In this document: one piece after another, positions 42,401-57,400 of the stretch | How positions within the stretch are numbered: position 1 is the first letter of the stretch | Layout: each line of letters starts with the position of its first letter | NCBI GenBank assembly: GCA_964247055.1 | Contig: OZ176057.1 | Coordinates: forward strand, 1,798,001 to 1,862,000 | Source of the DNA: Paragordius varius | Taxonomy: Eukaryota > Nematomorpha | Length of the DNA: 64,000 nt | Direction of reading: 5' to 3' | Position numbers and translations under genes: made by a program | Notes under the pieces: generated by a model | The model's database searches: none | Told to the model about the DNA's origin: nothing | Seen by the model: the letters and a program-made list of their open reading frames with translations, nothing else

Positions 42401-45400
42401 GGTATTACGGTACTGGCACTCGCTGCATCTATTGTTTAAAAATATATTTATACGTTTAGGAGGTTGCGAGGTTGGTAGAGGTTTAATGGTACTTGGTATT
42501 ACGGTACTGCCAGTCGCTGCATCTATTGTTTAAAAATATATTTATACGTTTAGGAGGTGGCCTGGTTGATCGAGGAATAATGGTACTTGGTATTACGGTA
42601 CTGGCACTCGCTGCATCTATTGTTTAAAAATATATTATTACGTTTAGGAGGTTGCGAGGTTGGTACAGGTTTAATGGTACTTGGTATTACGGTACTGGCA
42701 TTCGCTGCATCTATTGTTTAAAAATATATTTATACGTTTAGGAGGCTGCGAGGTTGGTAGAGGTTTAATGGGACTTGGTATTACGGTACTGCCACTCGCT
42801 GCATCTATTGTTTAAAAATATATTTATACGTTTAGGAGGTTGCGAGGTTGGTACAGGTTTAATGGTACTTGGTATTACGGTACTGGCACTCGCTGCATCT
42901 ATTGTTTAAAAATATATTTATACGTTTAGGAGGTGGCTTGGTTGATAGAGGAATAATGGTACTTGGTGTTACGGTACTGGCACTCGCTACGTCTATTGTT
43001 TAAAAATATATTTATACGTTTAGGAGGTTGCGAGGTTGGTACAGGTTTAATGGGACTTGGTATTACGGTACTGCCACTCGCTGCATCTATTGTTTAAAAA
43101 TATATTTATACGTTTAGGAGGTTGCGAGGTTGGTACAGGTTTAATGGTACTTGGTATTACGGTACTGGCACTCGCTGCATCTATTGTTTAAAAATATATT
43201 TATACGTTTAGGAGGTGGCTTGGTTGATAGAGGAATAATGGTACTTGGTGTTACGGTACTGGTACTCGCTGCATCTATTGTTTAAAAATATATTTATACG
43301 TTTAGGAGGTTGCGAGGTTGGTACAGGTTTAATGGTACTTGGTATTACGGTACTGGCACTCGCTGCATCTATTGTTTAAAAATATATTATTACGTTTAGG
43401 AGGTTGCGAGGTTGGTACAGGTTTAATGGTGTTTGGTATTACGGTACTGGCACTCGCTGCATCTATTGTTTAAAAATATATTTATACGTTTAGGAGGTTG
43501 CGAGGTTGGTAGAGGTTTAATGGTACTTGGTATTACGGTACTGCCAGTCGCTGCATCTATTGTTTAAAAATATATTTATACGTTTAGGAGGTGGCCTGGT
43601 TGATCGAGGAATGGTACTTGGTATTACGGTACTGGCACTCGCTGCGTCTATTGTTTAAAAATATATTTATACGTTTAGGAGGTTGCGAGGTTGGTACAGG
43701 TTTAATGGTACTTGGTATTACGGTACTGGCATTCGCTGCATCTATTGTTTAAAAATATTATATTACGTTTAGGAGGTTGCGAGGTTGGTACAGGTTTAAT
43801 GGTGTTTGGTATTACGGTACTGGCACTCGCTGCATCTATTGTTTAAAAATATATTTATACGTTTAGGAGGCTGCGAGGTTGGTAGAGGTTTAATGGGACT
43901 TGGTATTACGGTACTGCCACTCGCTGCATCTATTGTTTAAAAATATATTTATACGTTTAGGAGGCTGCGAGGTTGGTAGAGGTTTAATGGGACTTGGTAT
44001 TACGGTACTGGCACTCCCTGCATCTATTGTTTAAAAATATATTTATACGTTTAGGAGGCTGCGAGGTTGGTAGAGGTTTAATGGGACTTGGTATTACGGT
44101 ACTGGCACTCGCTGCATCTATTGTTTAAAAATATATTATTACGTTTAGGAGGTTGCGAGGTTGGTACAGGTTTAATGGTACTTGGTATTACGGTACTGGC
44201 ATTCGCTGCATCTATTGTTTAAAAATATATTATTACGTTTAGGAGGTTGCGAGGTTGGTACAGGTTTAATGGTGTTTGGTATTACGGTACTGGCACTCGC
44301 TGCATCTATTGTTTAAAAATATATTATTACGTTTAGGAGGTTGCGAGGTTGGTACAGGTTTAATGGTACTTGGTATTACGGTACTGGCATTCGCTGCATC
44401 TATTGTTTAAAAATATATTATTACGTTTAGGAGGTTGCGAGGTTGGTACAGGTTTAATGGTGTTTGGTATTACGGTACTGGCACTCGCTGCATCTATTGT
44501 TTAAAAATATATTATTACGTTTAGGAGGTTGCGAGGTTGGTACAGGTTTAATGGTACTTGGTATTACGGTACTGGCATTCGCTGCATCTATTGTTTAAAA
44601 ATATATTTATACGTTTAGGAGGCTGCGAGGTTGGTAGAGGTTTAATGGGACTTGGTATTACGGTACTGCCACTCGCTGCATCTATTGTTTAAAAATATAT
44701 TTATACGTTTAGGAGGCTGCGAGGTTGGTAGAGGTTTAATGGGACTTGGTATTACGGTACTGGCACTCGCTGCATCTATTGTTTAAAAATATATTTATAC
44801 GTTTAGGAGGTGGCTTGGTTGATAGAGGAATAATGGTACTTGGTGTTACGGTACTGGCACTCGCTACGTCTATTGTTTAAAAATATATTTATACGTTTAG
44901 GAGGTTGCGAGGTTGGTACAGGTTTTACGGTACTTGGTATTACGGTACTGGCACTCGCTGCATCTATTGTTTAAAAATATATTATTACGTTTAGGAGGTT
45001 GCGAGGTTGGTAGAGGTTTAATGGGACTTGGTATTACGGTACTGCCACTCGCTGCATCTATTGTTTAAAAATATATTTATACGTTTAGGAGGTGGCTTGG
45101 TTGATCGAGGAATAATGGTACTTGGTATTACGGTACTGCCACTCGCTGCATCTATTGTTTAAAAATATATTTATACGTTTAGGAGGCTGCGAGGTTGGTA
45201 GAGGTTTAATGGGACTTGGTATTACGGTACTGGCACTCGCTGCATCTATTGTTTAAAAATATATTATTACGTTTAGGAGGTTGCGAGGTTGGTACAGGTT
45301 TAATGGTACTTGGTATTACGGTACTGGCATTCGCTGCATCTATTGTTTAAAAATATATTATTACGTTTAGGAGGTTGCGAGGTTGGTACAGGTTTAATGG

Positions 45401-48400
45401 TGTTTGGTATTACGGTACTGGCACTCGCTGCATCTATTGTTTAAAAATATATTATTACGTTTAGGAGGTTGCGAGGTTGGTACAGGTTTAATGGTACTTG
45501 GTATTACGGTACTGGCATTCGCTGCATCTATTGTTTAAAAATATATTTATACGTTTAGGAGGCTGCGAGGTTGGTAGAGGTTTAATGGGACTTGGTATTA
45601 CGGTACTGGCACTCGCTGCATCTATTGTTTAAAAATATATTTATACGTTTAGGAGGCTGCGAGGTTGGTAGAGGTTTAATGGGACTTGGTATTACGGTAC
45701 TGGCACTCGCTGCATCTATTGTTTAAAAATATATTATTACGTTTAGGAGGTTGCGAGGTTGGTACAGGTTTAATGGTACTTGGTATTACGGTACTGGCAT
45801 TCGCTGCATCTATTGTTTAAAAATATATTATTACGTTTAGGAGGTTGCGAGGTTGGTACAGGTTTAATGGTGTTTGGTATTACGGTACTGGCACTCGCTG
45901 CATCTATTGTTTAAAAATATATTATTACGTTTAGGAGGTTGCGAGGTTGGTACAGGTTTAATGGTACTTGGTATTACGGTACTGGCATTCGCTGCATCTA
46001 TTGTTTAAAAATATATTTATACGTTTAGGAGGCTGCGAGGTTGGTAGAGGTTTAATGGGACTTGGTATTACGGTACTGCCACTCGCTGCATCTATTGTTT
46101 AAAAATATATTTATACGTTTAGGAGGTTGCGAGGTTGGTACAGGTTTAATGGTACTTGGTATTACGGTACTGGCACTCGCTGCATCTATTGTTTAAAAAT
46201 ATATTTATACGTTTAGGAGGTGGCTTGGTTGATAGAGGAATAATGGTACTTGGTGTTACGGTACTGGCACTCGCTACGTCTATTGTTTAAAAATATATTT
46301 ATACGTTTAGGAGGTTGCGAGGTTGGTACAGGTTTAATGGGACTTGGTATTACGGTACTGCCACTCGCTGCATCTATTGTTTAAAAATATATTTATACGT
46401 TTAGGAGGTTGCGAGGTTGGTACAGGTTTAATGGTACTTGGTATTACGGTACTGGCACTCGCTGCATCTATTGTTTAAAAATATATTTATACGTTTAGGA
46501 GGTGGCTTGGTTGATAGAGGAATAATGGTACTTGGTGTTACGGTACTGGTACTCGCTGCATCTATTGTTTAAAAATATATTTATACGTTTAGGAGGTTGC
46601 GAGGTTGGTACAGGTTTAATGGTACTTGGTATTACGGTACTGGCACTCGCTGCATCTATTGTTTAAAAATATATTATTACGTTTAGGAGGTTGCGAGGTT
46701 GGTACAGGTTTAATGGTGTTTGGTATTACGGTACTGGCACTCGCTGCATCTATTGTTTAAAAATATATTTATACGTTTAGGAGGTTGCGAGGTTGGTAGA
46801 GGTTTAATGGTACTTGGTATTACGGTACTGCCAGTCGCTGCATCTATTGTTTAAAAATATATTTATACGTTTAGGAGGTGGCCTGGTTGATCGAGGAATG
46901 GTACTTGGTATTACGGTACTGGCACTCGCTGCGTCTATTGTTTAAAAATATATTTATACGTTTAGGAGGTTGCGAGGTTGGTACAGGTTTAATGGTACTT
47001 GGTATTACGGTACTGGCATTCGCTGCATCTATTGTTTAAAAATATTATATTACGTTTAGGAGGTTGCGAGGTTGGTACAGGTTTAATGGTGTTTGGTATT
47101 ACGGTACTGGCACTCGCTGCATCTATTGTTTAAAAATATATTTATACGTTTAGGAGGCTGCGAGGTTGGTAGAGGTTTAATGGGACTTGGTATTACGGTA
47201 CTGCCACTCGCTGCATCTATTGTTTAAAAATATATTTATACGTTTAGGAGGCTGCGAGGTTGGTAGAGGTTTAATGGGACTTGGTATTACGGTACTGGCA
47301 CTCGCTGCATCTATTGTTTAAAAATATATTTATACGTTTAGGAGGCTGCGAGGTTGGTAGAGGTTTAATGGGACTTGGTATTACGGTACTGGCACTCGCT
47401 GCATCTATTGTTTAAAAATATATTATTACGTTTAGGAGGTTGCGAGGTTGGTACAGGTTTAATGGTACTTGGTATTACGGTACTGGCATTCGCTGCATCT
47501 ATTGTTTAAAAATATATTATTACGTTTAGGAGGTTGCGAGGTTGGTACAGGTTTAATGGTGTTTGGTATTACGGTACTGGCACTCGCTGCATCTATTGTT
47601 TAAAAATATATTATTACGTTTAGGAGGTTGCGAGGTTGGTACAGGTTTAATGGTACTTGGTATTACGGTACTGGCATTCGCTGCATCTATTGTTTAAAAA
47701 TATATTATTACGTTTAGGAGGTTGCGAGGTTGGTACAGGTTTAATGGTGTTTGGTATTACGGTACTGGCACTCGCTGCATCTATTGTTTAAAAATATATT
47801 ATTACGTTTAGGAGGTTGCGAGGTTGGTACAGGTTTAATGGTACTTGGTATTACGGTACTGGCATTCGCTGCATCTATTGTTTAAAAATATATTTATACG
47901 TTTAGGAGGCTGCGAGGTTGGTAGAGGTTTAATGGGACTTGGTATTACGGTACTGCCACTCGCTGCATCTATTGTTTAAAAATATATTTATACGTTTAGG
48001 AGGCTGCGAGGTTGGTAGAGGTTTAATGGGACTTGGTATTACGGTACTGGCACTCGCTGCATCTATTGTTTAAAAATATATTTATACGTTTAGGAGGTGG
48101 CTTGGTTGATAGAGGAATAATGGTACTTGGTGTTACGGTACTGGCACTCGCTACGTCTATTGTTTAAAAATATATTTATACGTTTAGGAGGTTGCGAGGT
48201 TGGTACAGGTTTTACGGTACTTGGTATTACGGTACTGGCACTCGCTGCATCTATTGTTTAAAAATATATTATTACGTTTAGGAGGTTGCGAGGTTGGTAG
48301 AGGTTTAATGGGACTTGGTATTACGGTACTGCCACTCGCTGCATCTATTGTTTAAAAATATATTTATACGTTTAGGAGGTGGCTTGGTTGATCGAGGAAT

Positions 48401-51400
48401 AATGGTACTTGGTATTACGGTACTGCCACTCGCTGCATCTATTGTTTAAAAATATATTTATACGTTTAGGAGGCTGCGAGGTTGGTAGAGGTTTAATGGG
48501 ACTTGGTATTACGGTACTGGCACTCGCTGCATCTATTGTTTAAAAATATATTATTACGTTTAGGAGGTTGCGAGGTTGGTACAGGTTTAATGGTACTTGG
48601 TATTACGGTACTGGCATTCGCTGCATCTATTGTTTAAAAATATATTATTACGTTTAGGAGGTTGCGAGGTTGGTACAGGTTTAATGGTGTTTGGTATTAC
48701 GGTACTGGCACTCGCTGCATCTATTGTTTAAAAATATATTATTACGTTTAGGAGGTTGCGAGGTTGGTACAGGTTTAATGGTACTTGGTATTACGGTACT
48801 GGCATTCGCTGCATCTATTGTTTAAAAATATATTTATACGTTTAGGAGGCTGCGAGGTTGGTAGAGGTTTAATGGGACTTGGTATTACGGTACTGCCACT
48901 CGCTGCATCTATTGTTTAAAAATATATTTATACGTTTAGGAGGCTGCGAGGTTGGTAGAGGTTTAATGGGACTTGGTATTACGGTACTGGCACTCGCTGC
49001 ATCTATTGTTTAAAAATATATTTATACGTTTAGGAGGTGGCTTGGTTGATAGAGGAATAATGGTACTTGGTGTTACGGTACTGGCACTCGCTACGTCTAT
49101 TGTTTAAAAATATATTTATACGTTTAGGAGGTTGCGAGGTTGGTACAGGTTTTACGGTACTTGGTATTACGGTACTGCCACTCGCTGCATCTATTGTTTA
49201 AAAATATATTTATACGTTTAGGAGGTTGCGAGGTTGGTACAGGTTTAATGGTACTTGGTATTACGGTACTGGCACTCGCTGCATCTATTGTTTAAAAATA
49301 TATTATTACGTTTAGGAGGTTGCGAGGTTGGTACAGGTTTAATGGTGTTTGGTATTACGGTACTGGCACTCGCTGCATCTATTGTTTAAAAATATATTTA
49401 TACGTTTAGGAGGTTGCGAGGTTGGTAGAGGTTTAATGGTACTTGGTATTACGGTACTGCCAGTCGCTGCATCTATTGTTTAAAAATATATTTATACGTT
49501 TAGGAGGTGGCCTGGTTGATCGAGGAATAATGGTACTTGGTATTACGGTACTGGCACTCGCTGCATCTATTGTTTAAAAATATATTATTACGTTTAGGAG
49601 GTTGCGAGGTTGGTACAGGTTTAATGGTACTTGGTATTACGGTACTGGCATTCGCTGCATCTATTGTTTAAAAATATATTTATACGTTTAGGAGGCTGCG
49701 AGGTTGGTAGAGGTTTAATGGGACTTGGTATTACGGTACTGCCACTCGCTGCATCTATTGTTTAAAAATATATTTATACGTTTAGGAGGCTGCGGGGTTG
49801 GTAGAGGTTTAATGGGACTTGGTATTACGGTACTGGCACTCGCTGCATCTATTGTTTAAAAATATATTTATACGTTTAGGAGGTGGCTTGGTTGATAGAG
49901 GAATAATGGTACTTGGTGTTACGGTACTGGCACCCGCTACGTCTATTGTTTAAAAATATATTTATACGTTTAGGAGGTTGCGAGGTTGGTACAGGTTTTA
50001 CGGTACTTGGTATTACGGTACTGCCACTCGCTGCATCTATTGTTTAAAAATATATTTATACGTTTAGGAGGTTGCGAGGTTGGTACAGGTTTAATGGTAC
50101 TTGGTATTACGGTACTGGCACTCGCTGCATCTATTGTTTAAAAATATATTATTACGTTTAGGAGGTTGCGAGGTTGGTACAGGTTTAATGGTGTTTGGTA
50201 TTACGGTACTGGCACTCGCTGCATCTATTGTTTAAAAATATATTTATACGTTTAGGAGGTTGCGAGGTTGGTAGAGGTTTAATGGTACTTGGTATTACGG
50301 TACTGCCAGTCGCTGCATCTATTGTTTAAAAATATATTTATACGTTTAGGAGGTGGCCTGGTTGATCGAGGAATAATGGTACTTGGTATTACGGTACTGG
50401 CACTCGCTGCGTCTATTGTTTAAAAATATATTTATACGTTTAGGAGGTTGCGAGGTTGGTACAGGTTTAATGGTACTTGGTATTACGGTACTGGCATTCG
50501 CTGCATCTATTGTTTAAATATTATATTACGTTTAGGAGGTTGCGAGGTTGGTACAGGTTTAATGGTGTTTGGTATTACGGTACTGGCACTCGCTGCATCT
50601 ATTGTTTAAAAATATATTTATACGTTTAGGAGGCTGCGAGGTTGGTAGAGGTTTAATGGGACTTGGTATTACGGTACTGCCACTCGCTGCATCTATTGTT
50701 TAAAAATATATTTATACGTTTAGGAGGCTGCGAGGTTGGTAGAGGTTTAATGGGACTTGGTATTACGGTACTGCCACTCGCTGCATCTATTGTTTAAAAA
50801 TATATTTATACGTTTAGGAGGCTGCGAGGTTGGTAGAGGTTTAATGGGACTTGGTATTACGGTACTGGCACTCGCTGCATCTATTGTTTAAAAATATATT
50901 ATTACGTTTAGGAGGTTGCGAGGTTGGTACAGGTTTAATGGTACTTGGTATTACGGTACTGGCATTCGCTGCATCTATTGTTTAAAAATATATTATTACG
51001 TTTAGGAGGTTGCGAGGTTGGTACAGGTTTAATGGTGTTTGGTATTACGGTACTGGCACTCGCTGCATCTATTGTTTAAAAATATATTATTACGTTTAGG
51101 AGGTTGCGAGGTTGGTACAGGTTTAATGGTACTTGGTATTACGGTACTGGCATTCGCTGCATCTATTGTTTAAAAATATATTTATACGTTTAGGAGGCTG
51201 CGAGGTTGGTAGAGGTTTAATGGGACTTGGTATTACGGTACTGCCACTCGCTGCATCTATTGTTTAAAAATATATTTATACGTTTAGGAGGCTGCGAGGT
51301 TGGTAGAGGTTTAATGGGACTTGGTATTACGGTACTGGCACTCGCTGCATCTATTGTTTAAAAATATATTTATACGTTTAGAAGGTGGCTTGGTTGATAG

Positions 51401-54400
51401 AGGAATAATGGTACTTGGTGTTACGGTACTGGCACTCGCTACGTCTATTGTTTAAAAATATATTTATACGTTTAGGAGGTTGCGAGGTTGGTACAGGTTT
51501 TACGGTACTTGGTATTACGGTACTGCCACTCGCTGCATCTATTGTTTAAAAATATATTTATACGTTTAGGAGGTTGCGAGGTTGGTACAGGTTTAATGGT
51601 ACTTGGTATTACGGTACTGGCACTCGCTGCATCTATTGTTTAAAAATATATTATTACGTTTAGGAGGTTGCGAGGTTGGTACAGGTTTAATGGTGTTTGG
51701 TATTACGGTACTGGCACTCGCTGCATCTATTGTTTAAAAATATATTTATACGTTTAGGAGGTTGCGAGGTTGGTAGAGGTTTAATGGTACTTGGTATTAC
51801 GGTACTGCCAGTCGCTGCATCTATTGTTTAAAAATATATTATTACGTTTAGGAGGTTGCGAGGTTGGTACAGGTTTAATGGTGTTTGGTATTACGGTACT
51901 GGCACTCGCTGCATCTATTGTTTAAAAATATATTTATACGTTTAGGAGGCTGCGAGGTTGGTAGAGGTTTAATGGGACTTGGTATTACGGTACTGCCACT
52001 CGCTGCATCTATTGTTTAAAAATATATTTATACGTTTAGGAGTTTGCGAGGTTGGTAGAGGTTTAATGGGACTTGGTATTACGGTACTGGCACTCGCTGC
52101 ATCTATTGTTTAAAAATATATTTATACGTTTAGGAGGTGGCCTGGTTGATCGAGGAATAATGGTACTTGGTATTACGGTACTGGCACTCGCTGCGTCTAT
52201 TGTTTAAAAATATATTTATACGTTTAGGAGGTTGCGAGGTTGGTACAGGTTTAATGGTACTTGGTATTACGGTACTGGCATTCGCTGCATCTATTGTTTA
52301 AAAATATTATATTACGTTTAGGAGGTTGCGAGGTTGGTACAGGTTTAATGGTGTTTGGTATTACGGTACTGGCACTCGCTGCATCTATTGTTTATAAATA
52401 TATTTATACGTTTAGGAGGCTGCGAGGTTGGTAGAGGTTTAATGGGACTTGGTATTACGGTACTGCCACTCGCTGCATCTATTGTTTAAAAATATATTTA
52501 TACGTTTAGGAGGCTGCGAGGTTGGTAGAGGTTTAATGGGACTTGGTATTACTATACTGGCACTCGCTGCATCTATTGTTTAAAAATATATTATTACGTT
52601 TAGGAGGTTGCGAGGTTGGTACAGGTTTAATGGTACTTGGTATTACGGTACTGGCATTAGCTGCATCTATTGTTTAAAAATATATTATTACGTTTAGGAG
52701 GTTGCGAGGTTGGTACAGGTTTAATGGTGTTTGGTATTACGGTACTGGCACTCGCTGCATCTATTGTTTAAAAATATATTATTACGTTTAGGAGGTTGCG
52801 AGGTTGGTACAGGTTTAATGGTACTTGGTATTACGGTACTGGCATTCGCTGCATCTATTGTTTAAAAATATATTATTACGTTTAGGAGGTTGCGAGGTTG
52901 GTACAGGTTTAATGGTGTTTGGTATTACGGTACTGGCACTCGCTGCATCTATTGTTTAAAAAGATATTATTACGTTTAGGAGGTTGCGAGGTTGGTACAG
53001 GTTTAATGGTGTTTGGTATTACGGTACTGGCACTCGCTGCATCTATTGTTTAAAAATATATTTATACGTTTAGGAGGCTGCGAGGTTGGTACAGGTTTAA
53101 TGGTACTTGGTATTACGGTACTGGCACTCGCTGCATCTATTGTTTAAAAATATATTATTACGTTTAGGAGGTTGCGAGGTTGGTACAGGTTTAATGGTGT
53201 TTGGTATTACGGTACTGGCACTCGCTGCATCTATTGTTTAAAAATATATTTATACGTTTAGGAGGCTGCGAGGTTGGTAGAGGTTTAATGGGACTTGGTA
53301 TTACGGTACTGCCACTCGCTGCATCTATTGTTTAAAAATATATTTATACGTTTAGGAGGTGGCTTGGTTGATCGAGGAATAATGGTACTTGGTATTACGG
53401 TACTGCCACTCGCTGCATCTATTGTTTAAATATATTTATACGTTTAGGAGGCTGCGAGGTTGGTAGAGGTTTAATGGGACTTGGTATTACGGTACTGGCA
53501 CTCGCTGCATCTATTGTTTAAAAATATATTATTACGTTTAGGAGGTTGCGAGGTTGGTACAGGTTTAATGGTACTTGGTATTACGGTACTGGCATTCGCT
53601 GCATCTATTGTTTAAAAATATATTATTACGTTTAGGAGGTTGCGAGGTTGGTACAGGTTTAATGGTGTTTGGTATTACGGTACTGGCACTCGCTGCATCT
53701 ATTGTTTAAAAATATATTATTACGTTTAGGAGGTTGCGAGGTTGGTACAGGTTTAATGGTACTTGGTATTACGGTACTGGCATTCGCTGCATCTATTGTT
53801 TAAAAATATATTTATACGTTTAGGAGGCTGCGAGGTTGGTAGAGGTTTAATGGGACTTGGTATTACGGTACTGCCACTCGCTGCATCTATTGTTTAAAAA
53901 TATATTTATACGTTTAGGAGGCTGCGAGGTTGGTAGAGGTTTAATGGGACTTGGTATTACGGTACTGGCACTCGCTGCATCTATTGTTTAAAAATATATT
54001 TATACGTTTAGGAGGTGGCTTGGTTGATAGAGGAATAATGGTACTTGGTGTTACGGTACTGGCACTCGCTACGTCTATTGTTTAAAAATATATTTATACG
54101 TTTAGGAGGTTGCGAGGTTGGTACAGGTTTTACGGTACTTGGTATTACGGTACTGCCACTCGCTGCATCTATTGTTTAAAAATATATTTATACGTTTAGG
54201 AGGTTGCGAGGTTGGTACAGGTTTAATGGTACTTGGTATTACGGTACTGGCACTCGCTGCATCTATTGTTTAAAAATATATTATTACGTTTAGGAGGTTG
54301 CGAGGTTGGTACAGGTTTAATGGTGTTTGGTATTACGGTACTGGCACTCGCTGCATCTATTGTTTAAAAATATATTTATACGTTTAGGAGGTTGCGAGGT

Positions 54401-57400
54401 TGGTAGAGGTTTAATGGTACTTGGTATTACGGTACTGCCAGTCGCTGCATCTATTGTTTAAAAATATATTTATACGTTTAGGAGGTGGCCTGGTTGATCG
54501 AGGAATAATGGTACTTGGTATTACGGTACTGGCACTCGCTGCATCTATTGTTTAAAAATATATTATTACGTTTAGGAGGTTGCGAGGTTGGTACAGGTTT
54601 AATGGTACTTGGTATTACGGTACTGGCATTCGCTGCATCTATTGTTTAAAAATATATTTATACGTTTAGGAGGCTGCGAGGTTGGTAGAGGTTTAATGGG
54701 ACTTGGTATTACGGTACTGCCACTCGCTGCATCTATTGTTTAAAAATATATTTATACGTTTAGGAGGCTGCGAGGTTGGTAGAGGTTTAATGGGACTTGG
54801 TATTACGGTACTGGCACTCGCTGCATCTATTGTTTAAAAATATATTTATACGTTTAGGAGGTGGTTTGGTTGATAGAGGAATAATGGTACTTGGTGTTAC
54901 GGTACTGGCACTCGCTACGTCTATTGTTTAAAAATATATTTATACGTTTAGGAGGTTGCGAGGTTGGTACAGGTTTTACGGTACTTGGTATTACGGTACT
55001 GCCACTCGCTGCATCTATTGTTTAAAAATATATTTATACGTTTAGGAGGTTGCGAGGTTGGTACAGGTTTAATGGTACTTGGTATTACGGTACTGGCACT
55101 CGCTGCATCTATTGTTTAAAAATATATTATTACGTTTAGGAGGTTGCGAGGTTGGTACAGGTTTAATGGTACTTGGTATTACGGTACTGGCATTCGCTGC
55201 ATCTATTGTTTAAAAATATATTTATACGTTTAGGAGGCTGCGAGGTTGGTAGAGGTTTAATGGGACTTGGTATTACGGTACTGCCACTCGCTGCATCTAT
55301 TGTTTAAAAATATATTTATACGTTTAGGAGGCTGCGAGGTTGGTAGAGGTTTAATGGGACTTGGTATTACGGTACTGGCACTCGCTGCATCTATTGTTTA
55401 AAAATATATTATTACGTTTAGGAGGTTGCGAGGTTGGTACAGGTTTAATGGTACTTGGTATTACGGTACTGGCATTCGCTGCATCTATTGTTTAAAAATA
55501 TATTATTACGTTTAGGAGGTTGCGAGGTTGGTACAGGTTTAATGGTGTTTGGTATTACGGTACTGGCACTCGCTACATCTATTGTTTAAAAATATATTTA
55601 TACGTTTAGGAGGCTGCGAGGTTGGTAGAGGTTTAATGGGACTTGGTATTACGGTACTGCCACTCGCTGCATCTATTGTTTAAAAATATATTTATACGTT
55701 TAGGAGGTGGCTTGGTTGATCGAGGAATAATGGTACTTGGTATTACGGTACTGTCACTCGCTGCATCTATTGTTTAAAAATATATTTATACGTTTAGGAG
55801 GCTGCGAGGTTGGTAGAGGTTTAATGGGACTTGGTATTACGGTACTGGCACTCGCTGCATCTATTGTTTAAAAATATATTATTACGTTTAGGAGGTTGCG
55901 AGGTTGGTACAGGTTTAATGGTACTTGGTATTACGGTACTGGCATTCGCTGCATCTATTGTTTAAAAATATATTATTACGTTTAGGAGGTTGCGAGGTTG
56001 GTACAGGTTTAATGGTGTTTGGTATTACGGTACTGGCACTCGCTGCATCTATTGTTTAAAAATATATTATTACGTTTAGGAGGTTGCGAGGTTGGTACAG
56101 GTTTAATGGTACTTGGTATTACGGTACTGGCATTCGCTGCATCTATTGTTTAAAAATATATTTATACGTTTAGGAGGCTGCGAGGTTGGTAGAGGTTTAA
56201 TGGGACTTGGTATTACGGTACTGCCACTCGCTGCATCTATTGTTTAAAAATATATTTATACGTTTAGGAGGCTGCGAGGTTGGTAGAGGTTTAATGGGAC
56301 TTGGTATTACGGTACTGGCACTCGCTGCATCTATTGTTTAAAAATATATTTATACGTTTAGGAGGTGGCTTGGTTGATAGAGGAATAATGGTACTTGGTG
56401 TTACGGTACTGGCACTCGCTACGTCTATTGTTTAAAAATATATTTATACGTTTAGGAGGTTGCGAGGTTGGTACAGGTTTTACGGTACTTGGTATTACGG
56501 TACTGCCACTCGCTGCATCTATTGTTTAAAAATATATTTATACGTTTAGGAGGTTGCGAGGTTGGTACAGGTTTAATGGTACTTGGTATTACGGTACTGG
56601 CACTCGCTGCATCTATTGTTTAAAAATATATTATTACGTTTAGGAGGTTGCGAGGTTGGTACAGGTTTAATGGTGTTTGGTATTACGGTACTGGCACTCG
56701 CTGCATCTATTGTTTAAAAATATATTTATACGTTTAGGAGGTTGCGAGGTTGGTAGAGGTTTAATGGTACTTGGTATTACGGTACTGCCAGTCGCTGCAT
56801 CTATTGTTTAAAAATATATTTATACGTTTAGGAGGTAGCCTGGTTGATCGAGGAATAATGGTACTTGGTATTACGGTACTGGCACTCGCTGCGTCTATTG
56901 TTTAAAAATATATTTATACGTTTAGGAGGTTGCGAGGTTGGTACAGGTTTAATGGTACTTGGTATTACGGTACTGGCATTCGCTGCATCTATTGTTTAAA
57001 AATATTATATTACGTTTAGGAGGTTGCGAGGTTGGTACAGGTTTAATGGTGTTTGGTATTACGGTACTGGCACTCGCTGCATCTATTGTTTAAAAATATA
57101 TTTATACGTTTAGGAGGCTGCGAGGTTGGTACAGGTTTAATGGTACTTGGTATTACGGTACTGGCACTCGCTGCATCTATTGTTTAAAAATATATTATTA
57201 CGTTTAGGAGGTTGCGAGGTTGGTACAGGTTTAATGGTGTTTGGTATTACGGTACTGGCACTCGCTGCATCTATTGTTTAAAAATATATTTATACGTTTA
57301 GGAGGCTGCGAGGTTGGTAGAGGTTTAATGGGACTTGGTATTACGGTACTGCCACTCGCTGCATCTATTGTTTAAAAATATATTTATACGTTTAGGAGGT